Below, piece by piece: positions 28,230 to 38,456 of a DNA stretch of 61,537 nt. Location: assembly GCA_020051015.1 (NCBI GenBank), contig JAGVJQ010000024.1, forward strand, positions 1 through 61,537, given 5' to 3'. Position 1 is the stretch's first letter, and each line of letters opens with the position of its first letter. Source of the stretch: Gammaproteobacteria bacterium. Lineage in GTDB: Bacteria > Pseudomonadota > Gammaproteobacteria > UBA1113. A program made the position numbers and the translations under genes. A model generated the notes under the pieces. The model was not told where the DNA came from, made no database searches, and worked only from the letters and a program-made list of their open reading frames with translations.

Positions 28230-29753
28230 ATTTACTAACTGCGCCAAATCTGCTTGCACGTTGCTAATGACACTGCCCCAATCTCCATTTTTGCGTTGTC
28301 TATATAAGCGTGCTGACGGATACCATGGAGAGTCATCTCGATCACGCATCCAACGCCAATCTGGTAATGTGGCTAACAAAATCCAAACCGGCTTACCCAA
28401 GGCGCCCGCTAAGTGTGCTATGGCAGTATCAACACAAATAATTAAATCCATTTGCATTATCATTGCAGCAGTATGATCGAAATCGCTCATCTTATTAGTT
28501 AAATCTAATAAGTTATCTGCAGAAAATCCGACCATTTCATCATTTTCTTTTTGTAAATTATAAAACTGGATATCCTTATTATTTAAGATTGGCGCAAATT
28601 GCTGCCATGACATAGAACGAGTTGCATCTTTAGCATGATGTTTACTTCCTTTATAAGAAATGCCTACTTTTAGCTTACGCGTCGTATCTGGAATGGTTAA
28701 TGCTACGGTGGGTGAAAGATAAGGCTTTTTAGCAGCCATTAAATCTTTTTCCCTTATTTTTAAAATAAAAGGGAGGCTCATCATTGGTAAGTAATAATCA
28801 TAACCCGGCACATCATCTCGATTAATGCAAAAATCATCGATTACGGAAATTGATTTAAATAAAGGGATTAACTCTTCTCTGGTTTGTAAAATGATTCGAC
28901 AATTATCTTGTTTAATCCGTGGTAAAAATCGAATAAATTGTATTGCATCACCGCGTCCTTGTTCAGCAATCACTAATAAAGTTTTATTCTTTAATTGCTG
29001 TCCTTGCCAACGTGGATAACGATCATCTTGTAACAACATATTATCTCTGACATCCAGATAGGCATTGCTAAAAAAACGCCATTCATATTCTAGCCAACCC
29101 GCCTTAAAATCTCCTTGTGATAATAAACTCAACGCCATATTCCAATGTGCAGAAGGATAGTTTGGCTTATATTCTATAGCTCGACGATAATAAGATGTTG
29201 CCGTTACACTATCACCTTGAGAATAGTAATAAAATCCTAACTCAAAACATAAACTCGCAGCATCTAATTTTGTTTTCAAAAACTCATGATATATTTGCAA
29301 GGCTTGTTTACATGTGGCTCCTTTAACAAAGTCTTTAATACCTACTAAAGAAATTGCACGGTAATTTTCTGCTTGTTGTTGATAAAGCTCCGCTAAACTT
29401 TCTTTGCTTTGAATATCATTTGGTTGTTTATTTAAGAAGTATTGTAAATCTCGAACTGCAAGATTAATCAATTTCATGTTTTTATACGCAATGGCATTAT
29501 TCTTGCGAAAATGGATAGCATTAGGATTTAGTTCAATTGCTTTTTCCAATAAAGGAGCAACCAACTCATATTCTTTGTTTTGATAATAAGCTAAGCCCAA
29601 ATAATGTAAAGCATCTGCATCATGTGGATGCTCAGTAATGATTTCTTGATAACATTGAATTGCCGAAAGCAAATCACCAGTTGCTTGTTTTTTTTGTGCA
29701 TCTTCAAGCCGCATTTTTATCAGATTGAATTGCTTATTTTTCTTATCATCCAT
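28221..29753 (-). CDS. TPR protein with GT-B (heptosyltransferase-like) C-terminal domain
   Basis: 510 residues. TPR repeats cover about 15-130 and 150-225 (ADALHYLGLAYYQNKEYELV; AHWNMALSLLSQGDFKAGW). The C-terminal half resembles GT-B glycosyltransferases of the TPR/GT41- or GT9-like type: LLVIAEQGRGDAIQFIRFLP, VGISYKGS, DLIICVDTAIAHLAGALGKP, WRWMRDRDDSPWYPSARLY. The acceptor is unknown; surface glycan or protein glycosylation are possible. The last residues and stop come from the palindromic repeat at 28157-28229. Confidence 0.8.
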   Translation of the reverse strand: MDDKKNKQFNLIKMRLEDAQKKQATGDLLSAIQCYQEIITEHPHDADALHYLGLAYYQNKEYELVAPLLEKAIELNPNAIHFRKNNAIAYKNMKLINLAVRDLQYFLNKQPNDIQSKESLAELYQQQAENYRAISLVGIKDFVKGATCKQALQIYHEFLKTKLDAASLCFELGFYYYSQGDSVTATSYYRRAIEYKPNYPSAHWNMALSLLSQGDFKAGWLEYEWRFFSNAYLDVRDNMLLQDDRYPRWQGQQLKNKTLLVIAEQGRGDAIQFIRFLPRIKQDNCRIILQTREELIPLFKSISVIDDFCINRDDVPGYDYYLPMMSLPFILKIREKDLMAAKKPYLSPTVALTIPDTTRKLKVGISYKGSKHHAKDATRSMSWQQFAPILNNKDIQFYNLQKENDEMVGFSADNLLDLTNKMSDFDHTAAMIMQMDLIICVDTAIAHLAGALGKPVWILLATLPDWRWMRDRDDSPWYPSARLYRQRKNGDWGSVISNVQADLAQLVNKM

Positions 29754-29775
29754 GATAGTACCTTTTTAAGCACTG

Positions 29776-31047
29776 TTATTTCTCATATTTGTGTACAAAA
29801 AACAGTAAGCATAAACATAATAGCGAAATAATCGGTAATATTGATAAGGCCGCATGATAAGTTTCTATCGAATACCCGCCAGATTGTGTAGTTGATTTCC
29901 AATGATCAAGTAAAATACCTAATAAATCTTGAAAGACTGCACCTAAGATAACAATAATCATATTAGTAAACGCAGCAATAGTTCCATTATATTCCCGTGG
30001 AAATCGTTGTTTGTTGATCGAAAAAGCAATTAACATACTACTCGTGCAAAAACCAAAAGCAAATAACAACATAAACAATAACGGTACAAATTGTACATTA
30101 GCATAAATAATTGTTAGTAAACAAATTAGGGCCCCGAAATTTCCTAATAACATGACTGAGCGTTGTTTGTTAAAGTAAGTAGAAATCCAACCATTAATTG
30201 GACCCCCAAAACCTATTCCGATAAAAATTGCTGAATTGATATTAGCCGCCATTACCGGTGTTAAATTATATTGTTTAGTTAAAAATGGTACAGCCCACAA
30301 TTCACCAAATGCGATAATTGGTACCACCATTAAACCGGCATAAAGTGCTGTTACCCATGATTGTGGTTGTCGCGAAATTGCGATTAATGCTGTTTTTAAT
30401 TGCCCTTCTGGTAAAGTATGTCTTTGCTTTTTCACATGCTGATTTAACAAGCAAACCGGACAATCAAGAATAGTCAGCCAAATTAAAATGCTAATCGCAA
30501 AACCAATTACCGACAAGATAATCATACTATCTTGCCAACCACTTACTTCTACTAATTTTGCTAATGGTGCTTGACCAAATATCGCACCGGCAACACCAAG
30601 TGAATTAGTTAAACCCACCATCAAGGGATAACGTCGATCAGGAAACCAACTTGATGCTAATTTTAATACTCCGATAAAAGCAAATGCTGAACCAAATCCA
30701 ATTAAGATTCGCGCCAAGCCCAATACCCATAACATTTGTGAAACTGCAAATAATAAACTACCTAATGAAATCACTGCGCATGCTAATGATAATAAACGTC
30801 GGGCACCAAATCTATCTAATAATAATCCCACAGGAATTTGTGCTACCGCATATGAATAAAAGTATAAAGATGAAATAAAACTTAAGGTTGCTGCATTCAT
30901 ATTAAACGTTTGCATTAATGGTTCAGCCATAACGGTTGGCGCTACGCGCTGCAAATATTCAATTCCATAAAATAATGATGCGACTAACCACACTACCCAT
31001 GCATAGCCTAAGGTATTTTCTTTAGTAATACTTTCAGATAATTTCAT
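29776..31047 (-). CDS. MFS transporter, Pht-like (paralogue)
   Basis: 423 residues from the ATG at 31047 (MKLSESITKE), with GAGG 8 nt upstream. Twelve helices; LLDRFGARR is the MFS loop signature, and YGIEYLQRVAPTVM matches helix 1 of the 8630-9925 protein, so the two are paralogues. Related to the Legionella Pht carriers for amino acids and nucleosides by helix-1 pattern; substrate unknown. It precedes the TPR gene by 22 nt on the same strand. Confidence 0.85.
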   Translation of the reverse strand: MKLSESITKENTLGYAWVVWLVASLFYGIEYLQRVAPTVMAEPLMQTFNMNAATLSFISSLYFYSYAVAQIPVGLLLDRFGARRLLSLACAVISLGSLLFAVSQMLWVLGLARILIGFGSAFAFIGVLKLASSWFPDRRYPLMVGLTNSLGVAGAIFGQAPLAKLVEVSGWQDSMIILSVIGFAISILIWLTILDCPVCLLNQHVKKQRHTLPEGQLKTALIAISRQPQSWVTALYAGLMVVPIIAFGELWAVPFLTKQYNLTPVMAANINSAIFIGIGFGGPINGWISTYFNKQRSVMLLGNFGALICLLTIIYANVQFVPLLFMLLFAFGFCTSSMLIAFSINKQRFPREYNGTIAAFTNMIIVILGAVFQDLLGILLDHWKSTTQSGGYSIETYHAALSILPIISLLCLCLLFFVHKYEK

Positions 31048-31153
31048 GCCACAAACCTCAATCAACTGACCAAAATAAAATTTACCATATCATATTACCC
31101 ACAATACAGAAACTTCGAAAACTCAGGTGTTGTGAGTATAACATAGTCATTTA

Positions 31154-31187
31154 TATACCCATCATACCTCAAGGTGCGATGGGCATA
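31154..31187. repeat. Palindrome TATACCCATCATACCTCAAG
   Basis: ATACCCATC pairs with GATGGGCAT and CCTC-AAGG lies at the centre. The left arm recurs at 50488-50508 (TATACCCATCATACTTCAAG). It lies in the gap between the MFS gene and the porin promoter. Confidence 0.5.
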
Positions 31188-31276
31188 GTAGTTAGGGGAT
31201 TCACCTTTGATAATTCAAGCTGTAATTGGTAGATTTTTTAAATTTGACTTATGTTAATTAAACATTAATCTTTTAA

Positions 31277-31304
31277 TTGCAATGCAAAAGAAATCATTTA
31301 TAAT
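31277..31304 (+). promoter_or_regulatory. Sigma-70 promoter of the porin gene
   Basis: TTGCAA (31277-31282), 16-nt spacer, TATAAT (31299-31304), about 43 nt before the ATG. The consensus -10 suits an abundant outer-membrane protein. Confidence 0.65.
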
Positions 31305-31347
31305 GATTTGATCCTTATTTTCTTCTACTCTTATCAAGGAATGAGAT

Positions 31348-32343
31348 ATGAAACTGAAACACATTGCCCTCGTTTTACCCATGCTGGGATTAAGTGCCGT
31401 CGCTTTCGCAGGCGCTCCAGGCAATAACATGGTTATCCCATCAGGCATTAATTTGATCGCACCAGACAGTACTGGTACCTGGATGTTCGGTATTGAAGCA
31501 TTATATATGCAAAATAATGAAAACTATCAATATGCACCACCCGATGGCATAAGCCCTACTGGTATAGTCCATACTCAATCCGTGGGTAATGATTGGAATT
31601 GGGGGGTAGAAGCTGATATTGGTTATATGTTTGCCGGTAGCAGCCGTGACGTCAATTTATCATATACTCACTTAGGCTTTGAAGATTCAGATTCTGTTAC
31701 CTTGCCAGAAATTCCTCCAATCTTTGGTGTAGGTTCTGCCTCTGGTAAAATCGACCAAGACTTAAATGCTGCTAGCCTAACATTTGGTCAGTTGTTTACC
31801 GTCGGTCAACGTGTCACCTTACATCCATTTGGTGGTGTACAGTTTGCTGATATTGATAGCGACTTCACCTCAACTTTCAGCTTTCCATTCACAATCGGCG
31901 ATACTGACACAACATTGTCATCTACTAGTAAACTTCATAGTGACTTTGTTGGTGCGGGTCCTCGCGCTGGTATTGATGGTGCAGTGCATTTAGGTGGTGG
32001 CTTCTCAGTCGTGGGTACCTTCGCAGGTGCTTTGCTTGTCGGTAATATGGATGCCAAAAATACCGTTACAGCTAGTGTATTAGGCCTCACAGCTCAACAA
32101 GTATTTAACCCTGATAGCTATACAGCGGTAGTTCCTGAGTTAGATGCAAAATTAGGTCTTGATTACTTGTTTGCATTTAACCCAACCGTGTCCATGAATG
32201 CACAAATCGGTTATGAAGCAGTCAATTACTTCAATGCCGTTGTTGCCGATGTAAATGATATACAACAGATCAACAGCATAAATAATACCAATGATTTTAA
32301 TTATCATGGCCCTTATTTCCGCTTGCAATTGAATGTTGCCTAG
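31348..32343 (+). CDS. Lpg1974-family outer-membrane porin
   Basis: Beta-barrel outer-membrane protein like the Legionella major outer-membrane protein family. Signal peptide MKLKHIALVLPMLGLSAVAF, cleaved before GAPG. The rest alternates amphipathic strands and ends FRLQLNVA, with an outer-membrane insertion pattern near the C-terminus. 331 residues. GTWMFGIEALYMQ, DWNWGVEADIGYMF and LGLDYLFAFN are typical repeats of the family. AAGGA precedes the ATG. It has its own promoter and terminator. This family is the best taxonomic marker in the window. Confidence 0.88.
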   Translation: MKLKHIALVLPMLGLSAVAFAGAPGNNMVIPSGINLIAPDSTGTWMFGIEALYMQNNENYQYAPPDGISPTGIVHTQSVGNDWNWGVEADIGYMFAGSSRDVNLSYTHLGFEDSDSVTLPEIPPIFGVGSASGKIDQDLNAASLTFGQLFTVGQRVTLHPFGGVQFADIDSDFTSTFSFPFTIGDTDTTLSSTSKLHSDFVGAGPRAGIDGAVHLGGGFSVVGTFAGALLVGNMDAKNTVTASVLGLTAQQVFNPDSYTAVVPELDAKLGLDYLFAFNPTVSMNAQIGYEAVNYFNAVVADVNDIQQINSINNTNDFNYHGPYFRLQLNVA

Positions 32344-32364
32344 TTGATTTCTTGCTTAAAAGTG

Positions 32365-32405
32365 AAAACGCCGTCAAACAGAAATGGTTGATGGCGTTTT
32401 TTTTT
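32365..32405 (+). terminator. Intrinsic terminator of the porin gene
   Basis: AAAACGCC-g-TCAA pairs with TTGATGGCGTTTT and is followed by a run of T. It lies 22 nt after the porin stop. Confidence 0.8.
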
Positions 32406-32450
32406 GCCGCTCAATATTAGGAGCTGTTGATAATTCACTAGAGGGAATGC

Positions 32451-32479
32451 TTGACGAATAGGCGTGCTGCTGCTTTAAT
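32451..32479 (+). promoter_or_regulatory. Sigma-70 promoter of mlaA
   Basis: TTGACG (32451-32456), 17-nt spacer, TTTAAT (32474-32479), between the porin terminator and the mlaA ribosome-binding site. Confidence 0.55.
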
Positions 32480-32523
32480 TGTCCGGTTAACAATTTGTTA
32501 ACTTATAAATAAGGATGTTTGCA

Positions 32524-33486
32524 GTGAAAAGCTGGTTTAAAAATAATCTTATCAAACCCGTTACCATAGCTCTTGGTATGGTTGGCTTATTAAGCCTGAA
32601 TGGCTGTTCATTCAACGACCATCCTTATGATCCCAATGATCCACTACAAACAGTAAACCGAGCAACCTTCGCCTTCAACCAACAATTTGATACCTATTTG
32701 TTAAAGCCTACCGCAGTTGCATATAAAACTGTTATTCCAGCACCAGCACGTAAAGGTGTTAACAACTTTTTTATGAACTTGAATGAAATTCCAACCACAG
32801 TCAACTACTTATTGCAGGCTCAGCCTGGTCCAGCTTATGAAAGCTTTTGGCGTTTGTTGATTAATAGTACGATCGGTATTGGTGGTTTGTTTGATGTTGC
32901 ATCACATATGGGCTTGCAAAGAACGTCCAATGACTTTGGTATTACATTAAGTAAATGGGGATTTAGTTCATCACCTTATTTTGTTATTCCTTTCCTTGGT
33001 CCAAGCAATATCCGTGATGGCCTTAGCATGTTACCTGATTATGAATACTTTACAGTTTGGCCATATATGCATGATGTTGCATTACGTAATGTCTTGCTTG
33101 GTCTTGATATGGTACGTATTCGTACAAATCTGCTGGAAAGCGAAGATATTCTCAACGTGGCGGCATTTGATAAATACACACTAACACGTGATGCCTATAT
33201 CCAATATCGTTATCAATTAGTAACTTCGCATGGTGGTAAATACGATCAAGGCGCAACTTATCAGATTAGTAACGCTGAATTAGAAGGCGATCTTGATCTG
33301 GAAATGAATACTAGTGCAACTAGTACTGGTATGGTCACGCCACCCTATAAAGAACCGGATAGTGCAATTCGCTCAAATGCAGTAAATAATGCTGTAAAAC
33401 ATACTGCGGCACATCAATCTACGACAACAAAGGCATCGACCACTAAGACATCAACAACAGCAAAACCTACTGCAACCGCTCAGTAA
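32524..33486 (+). CDS. mlaA: MlaA/VacJ outer-membrane lipoprotein
   Basis: Outer-membrane lipoprotein that removes surface phospholipids for retrograde transport. Lipobox LLSLNGC. The MlaA domain (about 30-230) has DPLQTVNRATFAFNQQFDTY, FFMNLNEIPTTVNYLLQ and YFVIPFLGPSNIRDG. About 60 extra C-terminal residues are Thr/Ser/Ala/Lys-rich. I start at the GTG (32524), 9 nt after AAGGA. The ATG at 32515 overlaps that site (AAGGATG) and is unlikely. The MCE transporter it may feed is encoded elsewhere (18180-21591). Confidence 0.92.
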   Translation: MKSWFKNNLIKPVTIALGMVGLLSLNGCSFNDHPYDPNDPLQTVNRATFAFNQQFDTYLLKPTAVAYKTVIPAPARKGVNNFFMNLNEIPTTVNYLLQAQPGPAYESFWRLLINSTIGIGGLFDVASHMGLQRTSNDFGITLSKWGFSSSPYFVIPFLGPSNIRDGLSMLPDYEYFTVWPYMHDVALRNVLLGLDMVRIRTNLLESEDILNVAAFDKYTLTRDAYIQYRYQLVTSHGGKYDQGATYQISNAELEGDLDLEMNTSATSTGMVTPPYKEPDSAIRSNAVNNAVKHTAAHQSTTTKASTTKTSTTAKPTATAQ

Positions 33487-33517
33487 TTATTTATTGTAGC
33501 GTGGATTAAAGAACTGT

Positions 33518-33577
33518 ATGGTGGGCTAAATATTGTTGCTCGCGAAGAGGTATCGCATAACAATATATGCCCACCAT
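33518..33577. repeat. Palindromic repeat, GGGCTAAATATTGTT family
   Basis: ATGGTGGGC...ATATTGTT pairs with AACAATAT..GCCCACCAT around GCTCGCGAAGAGGTATCGCA, nearly identical to 28157-28229 and, inverted, to 59865-59918. It lies between convergent mlaA and trmB. Confidence 0.8.
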
Positions 33578-33602
33578 TGGTGATGTCGGCTGGATAATGA
33601 GG

Positions 33603-34268
33603 TTATTTCTTTCTAAATAACATATCAAATACGTCATGACCTAATCGTTGACCGCGCATTTCATATTTTGTGATTGGCCTATAATCAGGTCGTTCACTAA
33701 ATTTGGCATCCCCAGCCACATTTTCAAAACTTGGATGCACTGCCATTATTTCAAGAATATGTTCGGCATAAGGAGCCCAATCTGTCGCAACATGAAAAAT
33801 TCCATCTGGCCGTAGTTTTTTAGCAATTAAACTCATAAACTCTGTTTGCACCAAACGACGCTTATGATGTCGTGTTTTAGGCCACGGATCAGGAAAAAAT
33901 AATTGTACCCGCGCTAACGATGCATCAGGAACTGAGTTTTCTAATGCCAATCTTGCATCGCCAATACACACTCTGAAATTAGTAATATTTGCCGCGCCAA
34001 TTTTTGACAATAGCGATCCAACACCAGGTCTATGCACTTCAATACCAATAAAATTTTCTGTAGGATGGTTAGCAACCATTTCAAATAATGAATTGCCCAT
34101 GCCAAATCCAATTTCTAAAATGGTTGGTGCATCACGACCAAAAATAGATTTAAAATCCCAAGGCTGATCAATAGATAATCCTAACTTAGGTAAATATTCT
34201 TCTAATGCTCGTTGTTGTGCATCTGTCATTCGACCCTCACGGATGACATAACTTTTTATTGTTCGCAA
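33603..34268 (-). CDS. trmB: tRNA (guanine-N7)-methyltransferase
   Basis: Methylates G46 in the tRNA variable loop. 221 residues with a Rossmann SAM site EIGFGMGNS, the tRNA-binding signature FFPDPWPKTRHHKRR and GIFHVATDW. It begins with TTG (34268), which has GGAAAG 5 nt upstream. The residues it adds (IKSYVIREGRMT) align with RSFVRRQGR of family members, so the rare start is preferred over the internal ATG. Confidence 0.93.
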   Translation of the reverse strand: MRTIKSYVIREGRMTDAQQRALEEYLPKLGLSIDQPWDFKSIFGRDAPTILEIGFGMGNSLFEMVANHPTENFIGIEVHRPGVGSLLSKIGAANITNFRVCIGDARLALENSVPDASLARVQLFFPDPWPKTRHHKRRLVQTEFMSLIAKKLRPDGIFHVATDWAPYAEHILEIMAVHPSFENVAGDAKFSERPDYRPITKYEMRGQRLGHDVFDMLFRKK

Positions 34269-34298
34269 TTTCTTTCCTATTGTTTTTCATAAATCATT

Positions 34299-34362
34299 TT
34301 GTAGGATGGATTAGCGCGGCGGTGGATTACGGGCCTTGCGGCCCTAATCCACCCTACATTTT
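34299..34362. repeat. Palindromic repeat GGTGGATTACG...TAATCCACC
   Basis: TGTAGGATGGATTAGCG leads into a hairpin in which GGTGGATTA and GGGCC pair with GGCCC and TAATCCACC, ending CCCTACA. It supplies the TAG stop of the OPT gene (34354-34356). The arms recur at 59845-59936, where another repeat interrupts the loop. Confidence 0.75.
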
Positions 34363-36330
34363 TTCACGTAGCGTCGCTTGACGATAAATCCAAACTAATA
34401 AACCAATAAACGCAACCAAACCTAAAACCACTGGAACATCTACATGGGCTGGCGAAATAATTGATAATCCTTCAGGATTTTCCATAATCGCGAATGGAAT
34501 TGCCAACAACACATCCATAAGCGCTGCGCCAGTTACTAAACCACATGCAATTAAATTACCTTGTTGATTATCCTGCTTTGGATTACGACGTGCTGCAATT
34601 TTTTGTATCATACTGCCAATAAAAATAGGCGTGGAGGTTGTTAGCGGCAAATACATTCCCGTTGCAATACCTAAAATTGAAAAGCGAATACCGCGCGGTC
34701 TAAGTATACGATGCAGAATAATAAGCACGATACCAATTCCAACACCTAAGCTGATCATATTCCAAGGCATACTCTCGTTAAAGACGCCCTGAGTTACCGC
34801 AGCCATCATGGCTGCCGGCGGCGCCGGTAATGCATCCGCTATATTCATACCTGGTCGTGGCAATACATCACCAATACCATAAACATTCAATAGCAATTGC
34901 ATAATAGGTGGAATAATTGCTGCTGCAATGACAACACCAAATAACAACATGACTTGCTGCTTCCACGGTGTGGCGCCAACTAATTGTCCAACCTTCAGAT
35001 CTTGAATATTGTCATTAGCAATACAAGCTGCACTGGTAATCACTGCGCCAATTAAAATAGCGATAGCCGCAGCATGCATCTGCGTATTGCCGCCCAATTC
35101 ATGATGTCCGGTAGTAATGCATAAAACAATACGTAATGACAATGCCGCTAAAAATAGTGCCGCAATAATAATTGCAGAACCAGGGCTTGCAGTAACACCA
35201 ACCATACCAGAAAAATAACCGCAAATGGCAGAAAAGATAAATCCCGCTACCAATACATAAATTAAGCCACCCCACAATAAACTGGTTTGCAATATTTTAT
35301 TAATCGGCATTGCGGGGAAAGGAAATGAATAAGAAAAAATATAATATAAAGCTAATAAACATAATAACAAACCTAAACACACATAATGTAATGGAATATC
35401 CATTTCTGTTCGTAAATAATTATTACGTTCGGAGTTAACTGATGTTTTCAGCGCAAGTGCTGCATCAAGTAAACTAGCAATGAATGGTTTCAATAATGTG
35501 CTTAATGTCCAAATACCTGCTGTTAACATTGCGCCAATACCAACATAGCGAATTTTGCTACCCCATAATGATATTGCTGCAGTTGTGGCATTAGTGGTAA
35601 GTGTAGGATGTGAAAACCAACCTAATACGGGAATGAGAATTCCCCATGACACAATCGCACCAATCAATAAACTGATACCCAGTTCGAAACCTACTAAGTA
35701 ACCAACCCCCAGCATAGTGGCCGAAAACCCGACACCAAATCCCCATATGGTTTTTCCTGCACTAAACCAACCCTGTATAGTACTAGTAAATATTTTTATT
35801 CCCGTTTGCGCAAACTCCATCCCAGCACCCAATATTGCGCCCATTACCATAGGTCTTAAGTGAAATGATTTTTGGGTACCTGCAATCAATACTTCAGCAA
35901 TGGCTTTACCCTCAGGAAATTTTAAGTTTGGATCATTCACTAAAATATGGCGCAAGGGAATAGAAAACATCACCCCTAAAACCCCACCCGCCAATGCAAT
36001 GGCTACATTTTGCCAATAATTAAAACTGGTCCAATAATGAATTAAAATCAGTGCGGGTACGGTATATACAATTCCTCCGGCAACAGCTTCGCCAGCAGAG
36101 GCCGCCGTTTGAATCAAATTATTTTCCAAGATATTCGATTGTTTAAACCACCGTAAAATACTCATTGACAATATGGCAGCAGGAATAGAGGCTGATGTTA
36201 ACATTCCAACCTTAAGCGCCAAGTATGCGTTAGAGGCAGCCAAGATTAAGGTCAAAAAAATTGAGATGACAACGACCTTTAACGTTATCTCTGGTAAGGT
36301 AGTTGTTGGGGCAATAAAACTATTACTCAT
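34354..36330 (-). CDS. OPT-family oligopeptide transporter
   Basis: Large inner-membrane carrier with about 15 hydrophobic segments, 658 residues from the ATG at 36330. NAYLALKVGMLTSASIPAAI, FPEGKAIAEVLIAGTQ and GGNTQMHAAA are OPT signatures. The family moves peptides or metal chelates; prokaryotic members of this branch are called oligopeptide transporters. A GTG 12 nt upstream is an alternative start. The C-terminal LREKM-stop is made by the palindromic repeat at 34299-34362. Confidence 0.9.
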   Translation of the reverse strand: MSNSFIAPTTTLPEITLKVVVISIFLTLILAASNAYLALKVGMLTSASIPAAILSMSILRWFKQSNILENNLIQTAASAGEAVAGGIVYTVPALILIHYWTSFNYWQNVAIALAGGVLGVMFSIPLRHILVNDPNLKFPEGKAIAEVLIAGTQKSFHLRPMVMGAILGAGMEFAQTGIKIFTSTIQGWFSAGKTIWGFGVGFSATMLGVGYLVGFELGISLLIGAIVSWGILIPVLGWFSHPTLTTNATTAAISLWGSKIRYVGIGAMLTAGIWTLSTLLKPFIASLLDAALALKTSVNSERNNYLRTEMDIPLHYVCLGLLLCLLALYYIFSYSFPFPAMPINKILQTSLLWGGLIYVLVAGFIFSAICGYFSGMVGVTASPGSAIIIAALFLAALSLRIVLCITTGHHELGGNTQMHAAAIAILIGAVITSAACIANDNIQDLKVGQLVGATPWKQQVMLLFGVVIAAAIIPPIMQLLLNVYGIGDVLPRPGMNIADALPAPPAAMMAAVTQGVFNESMPWNMISLGVGIGIVLIILHRILRPRGIRFSILGIATGMYLPLTTSTPIFIGSMIQKIAARRNPKQDNQQGNLIACGLVTGAALMDVLLAIPFAIMENPEGLSIISPAHVDVPVVLGLVAFIGLLVWIYRQATLREKM

Positions 36331-36430
36331 TGTGCTTTTCACATGTTAGTAAATTGTCGTTATAATATAGAGGCTAATATACCATGTCACGGGTAATGTG
36401 CACATTAATTTTACGATTAAAGGATAAATC

Positions 36431-38437
36431 ATGCTGAGAGTGTTCAAAATTTGTCTATTAACAGTCGGAGTTTTGGTAGTTGTAGCCATAGCAGGTGCTA
36501 TCACCCTAGTAACCTTGGTTAATCCAAATCGATACAAAGGTCAAATTACCCAGCAAATTTATAAAGCTACTGGCCGCCAAGCCACTATCGGCAATATCAG
36601 TTGGTCCGTATTTCCATGGATTAAATTACAAATTAATGATGTAACATTGAACAATCCAGCCGGTTTCCCCAGCTCACCATTTGTTTCTGTGGGGCATGCA
36701 GCAGTTAGTGCCAATGTTATGGCTTTACTGAAACGTGAACTCATCATAGATAGTATTGCGGTTAATGATATGCAGGTTAATTTAATTCGTACATTGAATA
36801 ACAGTAATAACTGGACCATGCAATCGACCACGGATACCGCAACGACATCTTCATCTAAAGCAACAACGAGCACAAATAAAGGAACGATTAAAACATTTAA
36901 CATTAATGCCATCGCTATTTCTAATGCTACGGTTAATTGGCAAGATGCAACTAAAAATCAAAATATTTCCTTTAAAATTAACTCATTGAACACTAAAAAC
37001 ATTAACTTCAATGGCAATACTTTTACTCTAAACTCAAGTTTTACTTATCAAACTGCCAAAATACCTCAGCCCGTTAATATCAAGTTAAGCGCCGATATTA
37101 ACGCTAATAAAAATACTCAACAATACAATATTGATGATCTAGAACTAAACGTAAACCAATTTGAAGTCACTGGTAAAGCAAATATAAGTCAATTACCATC
37201 ACCAACTCTCAATGCAAGTTTGTCAATTCCAACAGCAAATATAGCTACATTGTTGAATGAGTTAGGATATCCAATTAATTTTCAAAACAAATCTGCCCTA
37301 ACCAATGTCGGTGGTGACATTACATTAGTTGTTAAGAAGAATAGTGCACAAATTAATAACTTAACACTTGGGATTGATGGCGCTAAAATAAATGGCCAAG
37401 TAAACTTAACTCAGCTCAAACCATTGAGCGGTAATTTCACTCTAGCAGTTGATAAGTTTAATCTTGATCAGTATCAAACAGTAACGACCACTCCCGAAAA
37501 TAATACACCATCAACAACAGTTGCTAGTAATATGCCAGCGACTGTACCCGCTCAGACTAGCAATCAAAGCACCCTACCATCTTGTTTACAAACAGCCAAT
37601 ATTACTGGGAAATTAACGGTTGGGTCATTGCAAGTTAATAAAATGCAATTGCAACAAGTGAATGTACCCATAGCGATAAAAAATAGTGAATTTATTGCAT
37701 CGCCTATCACTGCGCAATTTTACCAAGGAACGTTACAGGCTGATGCAAAAGCAAATTACTCAACGGCAGTGCCAAGTTATTTCCTATCTGCTGCATTAAA
37801 CAATGTTAATATGAATGCCTTATTACAACAGGCTGCCGATTTTAATAAATTAAATGGTACCGGCCAAATTAATTTTTTAGTGAATACCAGTGGAAATGAC
37901 AAAAATAGTATTTTAGAAGCCTTAAATGGAAATGGTAAAATTGAATTAACGAATGGTAGCTATGTAGGTATTGATATCATGAATATCATCAACTCAGCCG
38001 CCAGTTTGTTCTTTAAGCAAGAGCCAGTTACCGCGACTGGCCCTGCACAAACTAACTTTACCGCCGTTAAAGCAACATTCCAGATCAACAATGGTTTAAT
38101 TGCTAATAATGATTTATTACTGTCTTCACCGGTAATGAATGTAACAGGTAATGGGACGGTTAGTTTAGTCACGCAAGCAATCGATTATAATCTATCGGTT
38201 ACGCCAATTGGTAATGTCATTCCACAATTGGCTAATCTACAAAAAGCAATTGGTGGTAATATTCCTGTCAAAGTAAAAGGAAGCATTAGCAATCCTAAAG
38301 TAACACCTGACATGGAAAAAATTTCTATGGCGGCCACCAAGCAAACTATCAACAAAAATTTAAATGATATTAGTAAAGGTGTAGATGACTTTAGCAAAGG
38401 CGTGGCAAAAACATTGAACCAAATGTTTGGGAATTAA
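36431..38437 (+). CDS. AsmA-family protein
   Basis: Membrane-anchored periplasmic protein of the AsmA/TamB-like lipid-transfer superfamily, 668 residues. One N-terminal helix (about 7-29) then NPNRYKGQITQQIYKATGRQ and GNISWSVFPWIKLQINDV, the family's N-terminal signature, and a C-terminal AsmA region with LNGNGKIELTNGSYVGIDI and GNIPVKVKGS. Middle segments are Asn/Thr-rich. AAGGA lies 6 nt before the ATG. mutY follows 19 nt later. Confidence 0.9.
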   Translation: MLRVFKICLLTVGVLVVVAIAGAITLVTLVNPNRYKGQITQQIYKATGRQATIGNISWSVFPWIKLQINDVTLNNPAGFPSSPFVSVGHAAVSANVMALLKRELIIDSIAVNDMQVNLIRTLNNSNNWTMQSTTDTATTSSSKATTSTNKGTIKTFNINAIAISNATVNWQDATKNQNISFKINSLNTKNINFNGNTFTLNSSFTYQTAKIPQPVNIKLSADINANKNTQQYNIDDLELNVNQFEVTGKANISQLPSPTLNASLSIPTANIATLLNELGYPINFQNKSALTNVGGDITLVVKKNSAQINNLTLGIDGAKINGQVNLTQLKPLSGNFTLAVDKFNLDQYQTVTTTPENNTPSTTVASNMPATVPAQTSNQSTLPSCLQTANITGKLTVGSLQVNKMQLQQVNVPIAIKNSEFIASPITAQFYQGTLQADAKANYSTAVPSYFLSAALNNVNMNALLQQAADFNKLNGTGQINFLVNTSGNDKNSILEALNGNGKIELTNGSYVGIDIMNIINSAASLFFKQEPVTATGPAQTNFTAVKATFQINNGLIANNDLLLSSPVMNVTGNGTVSLVTQAIDYNLSVTPIGNVIPQLANLQKAIGGNIPVKVKGSISNPKVTPDMEKISMAATKQTINKNLNDISKGVDDFSKGVAKTLNQMFGN

Positions 38438-38456
38438 ACGTGATTTTTAAATAATT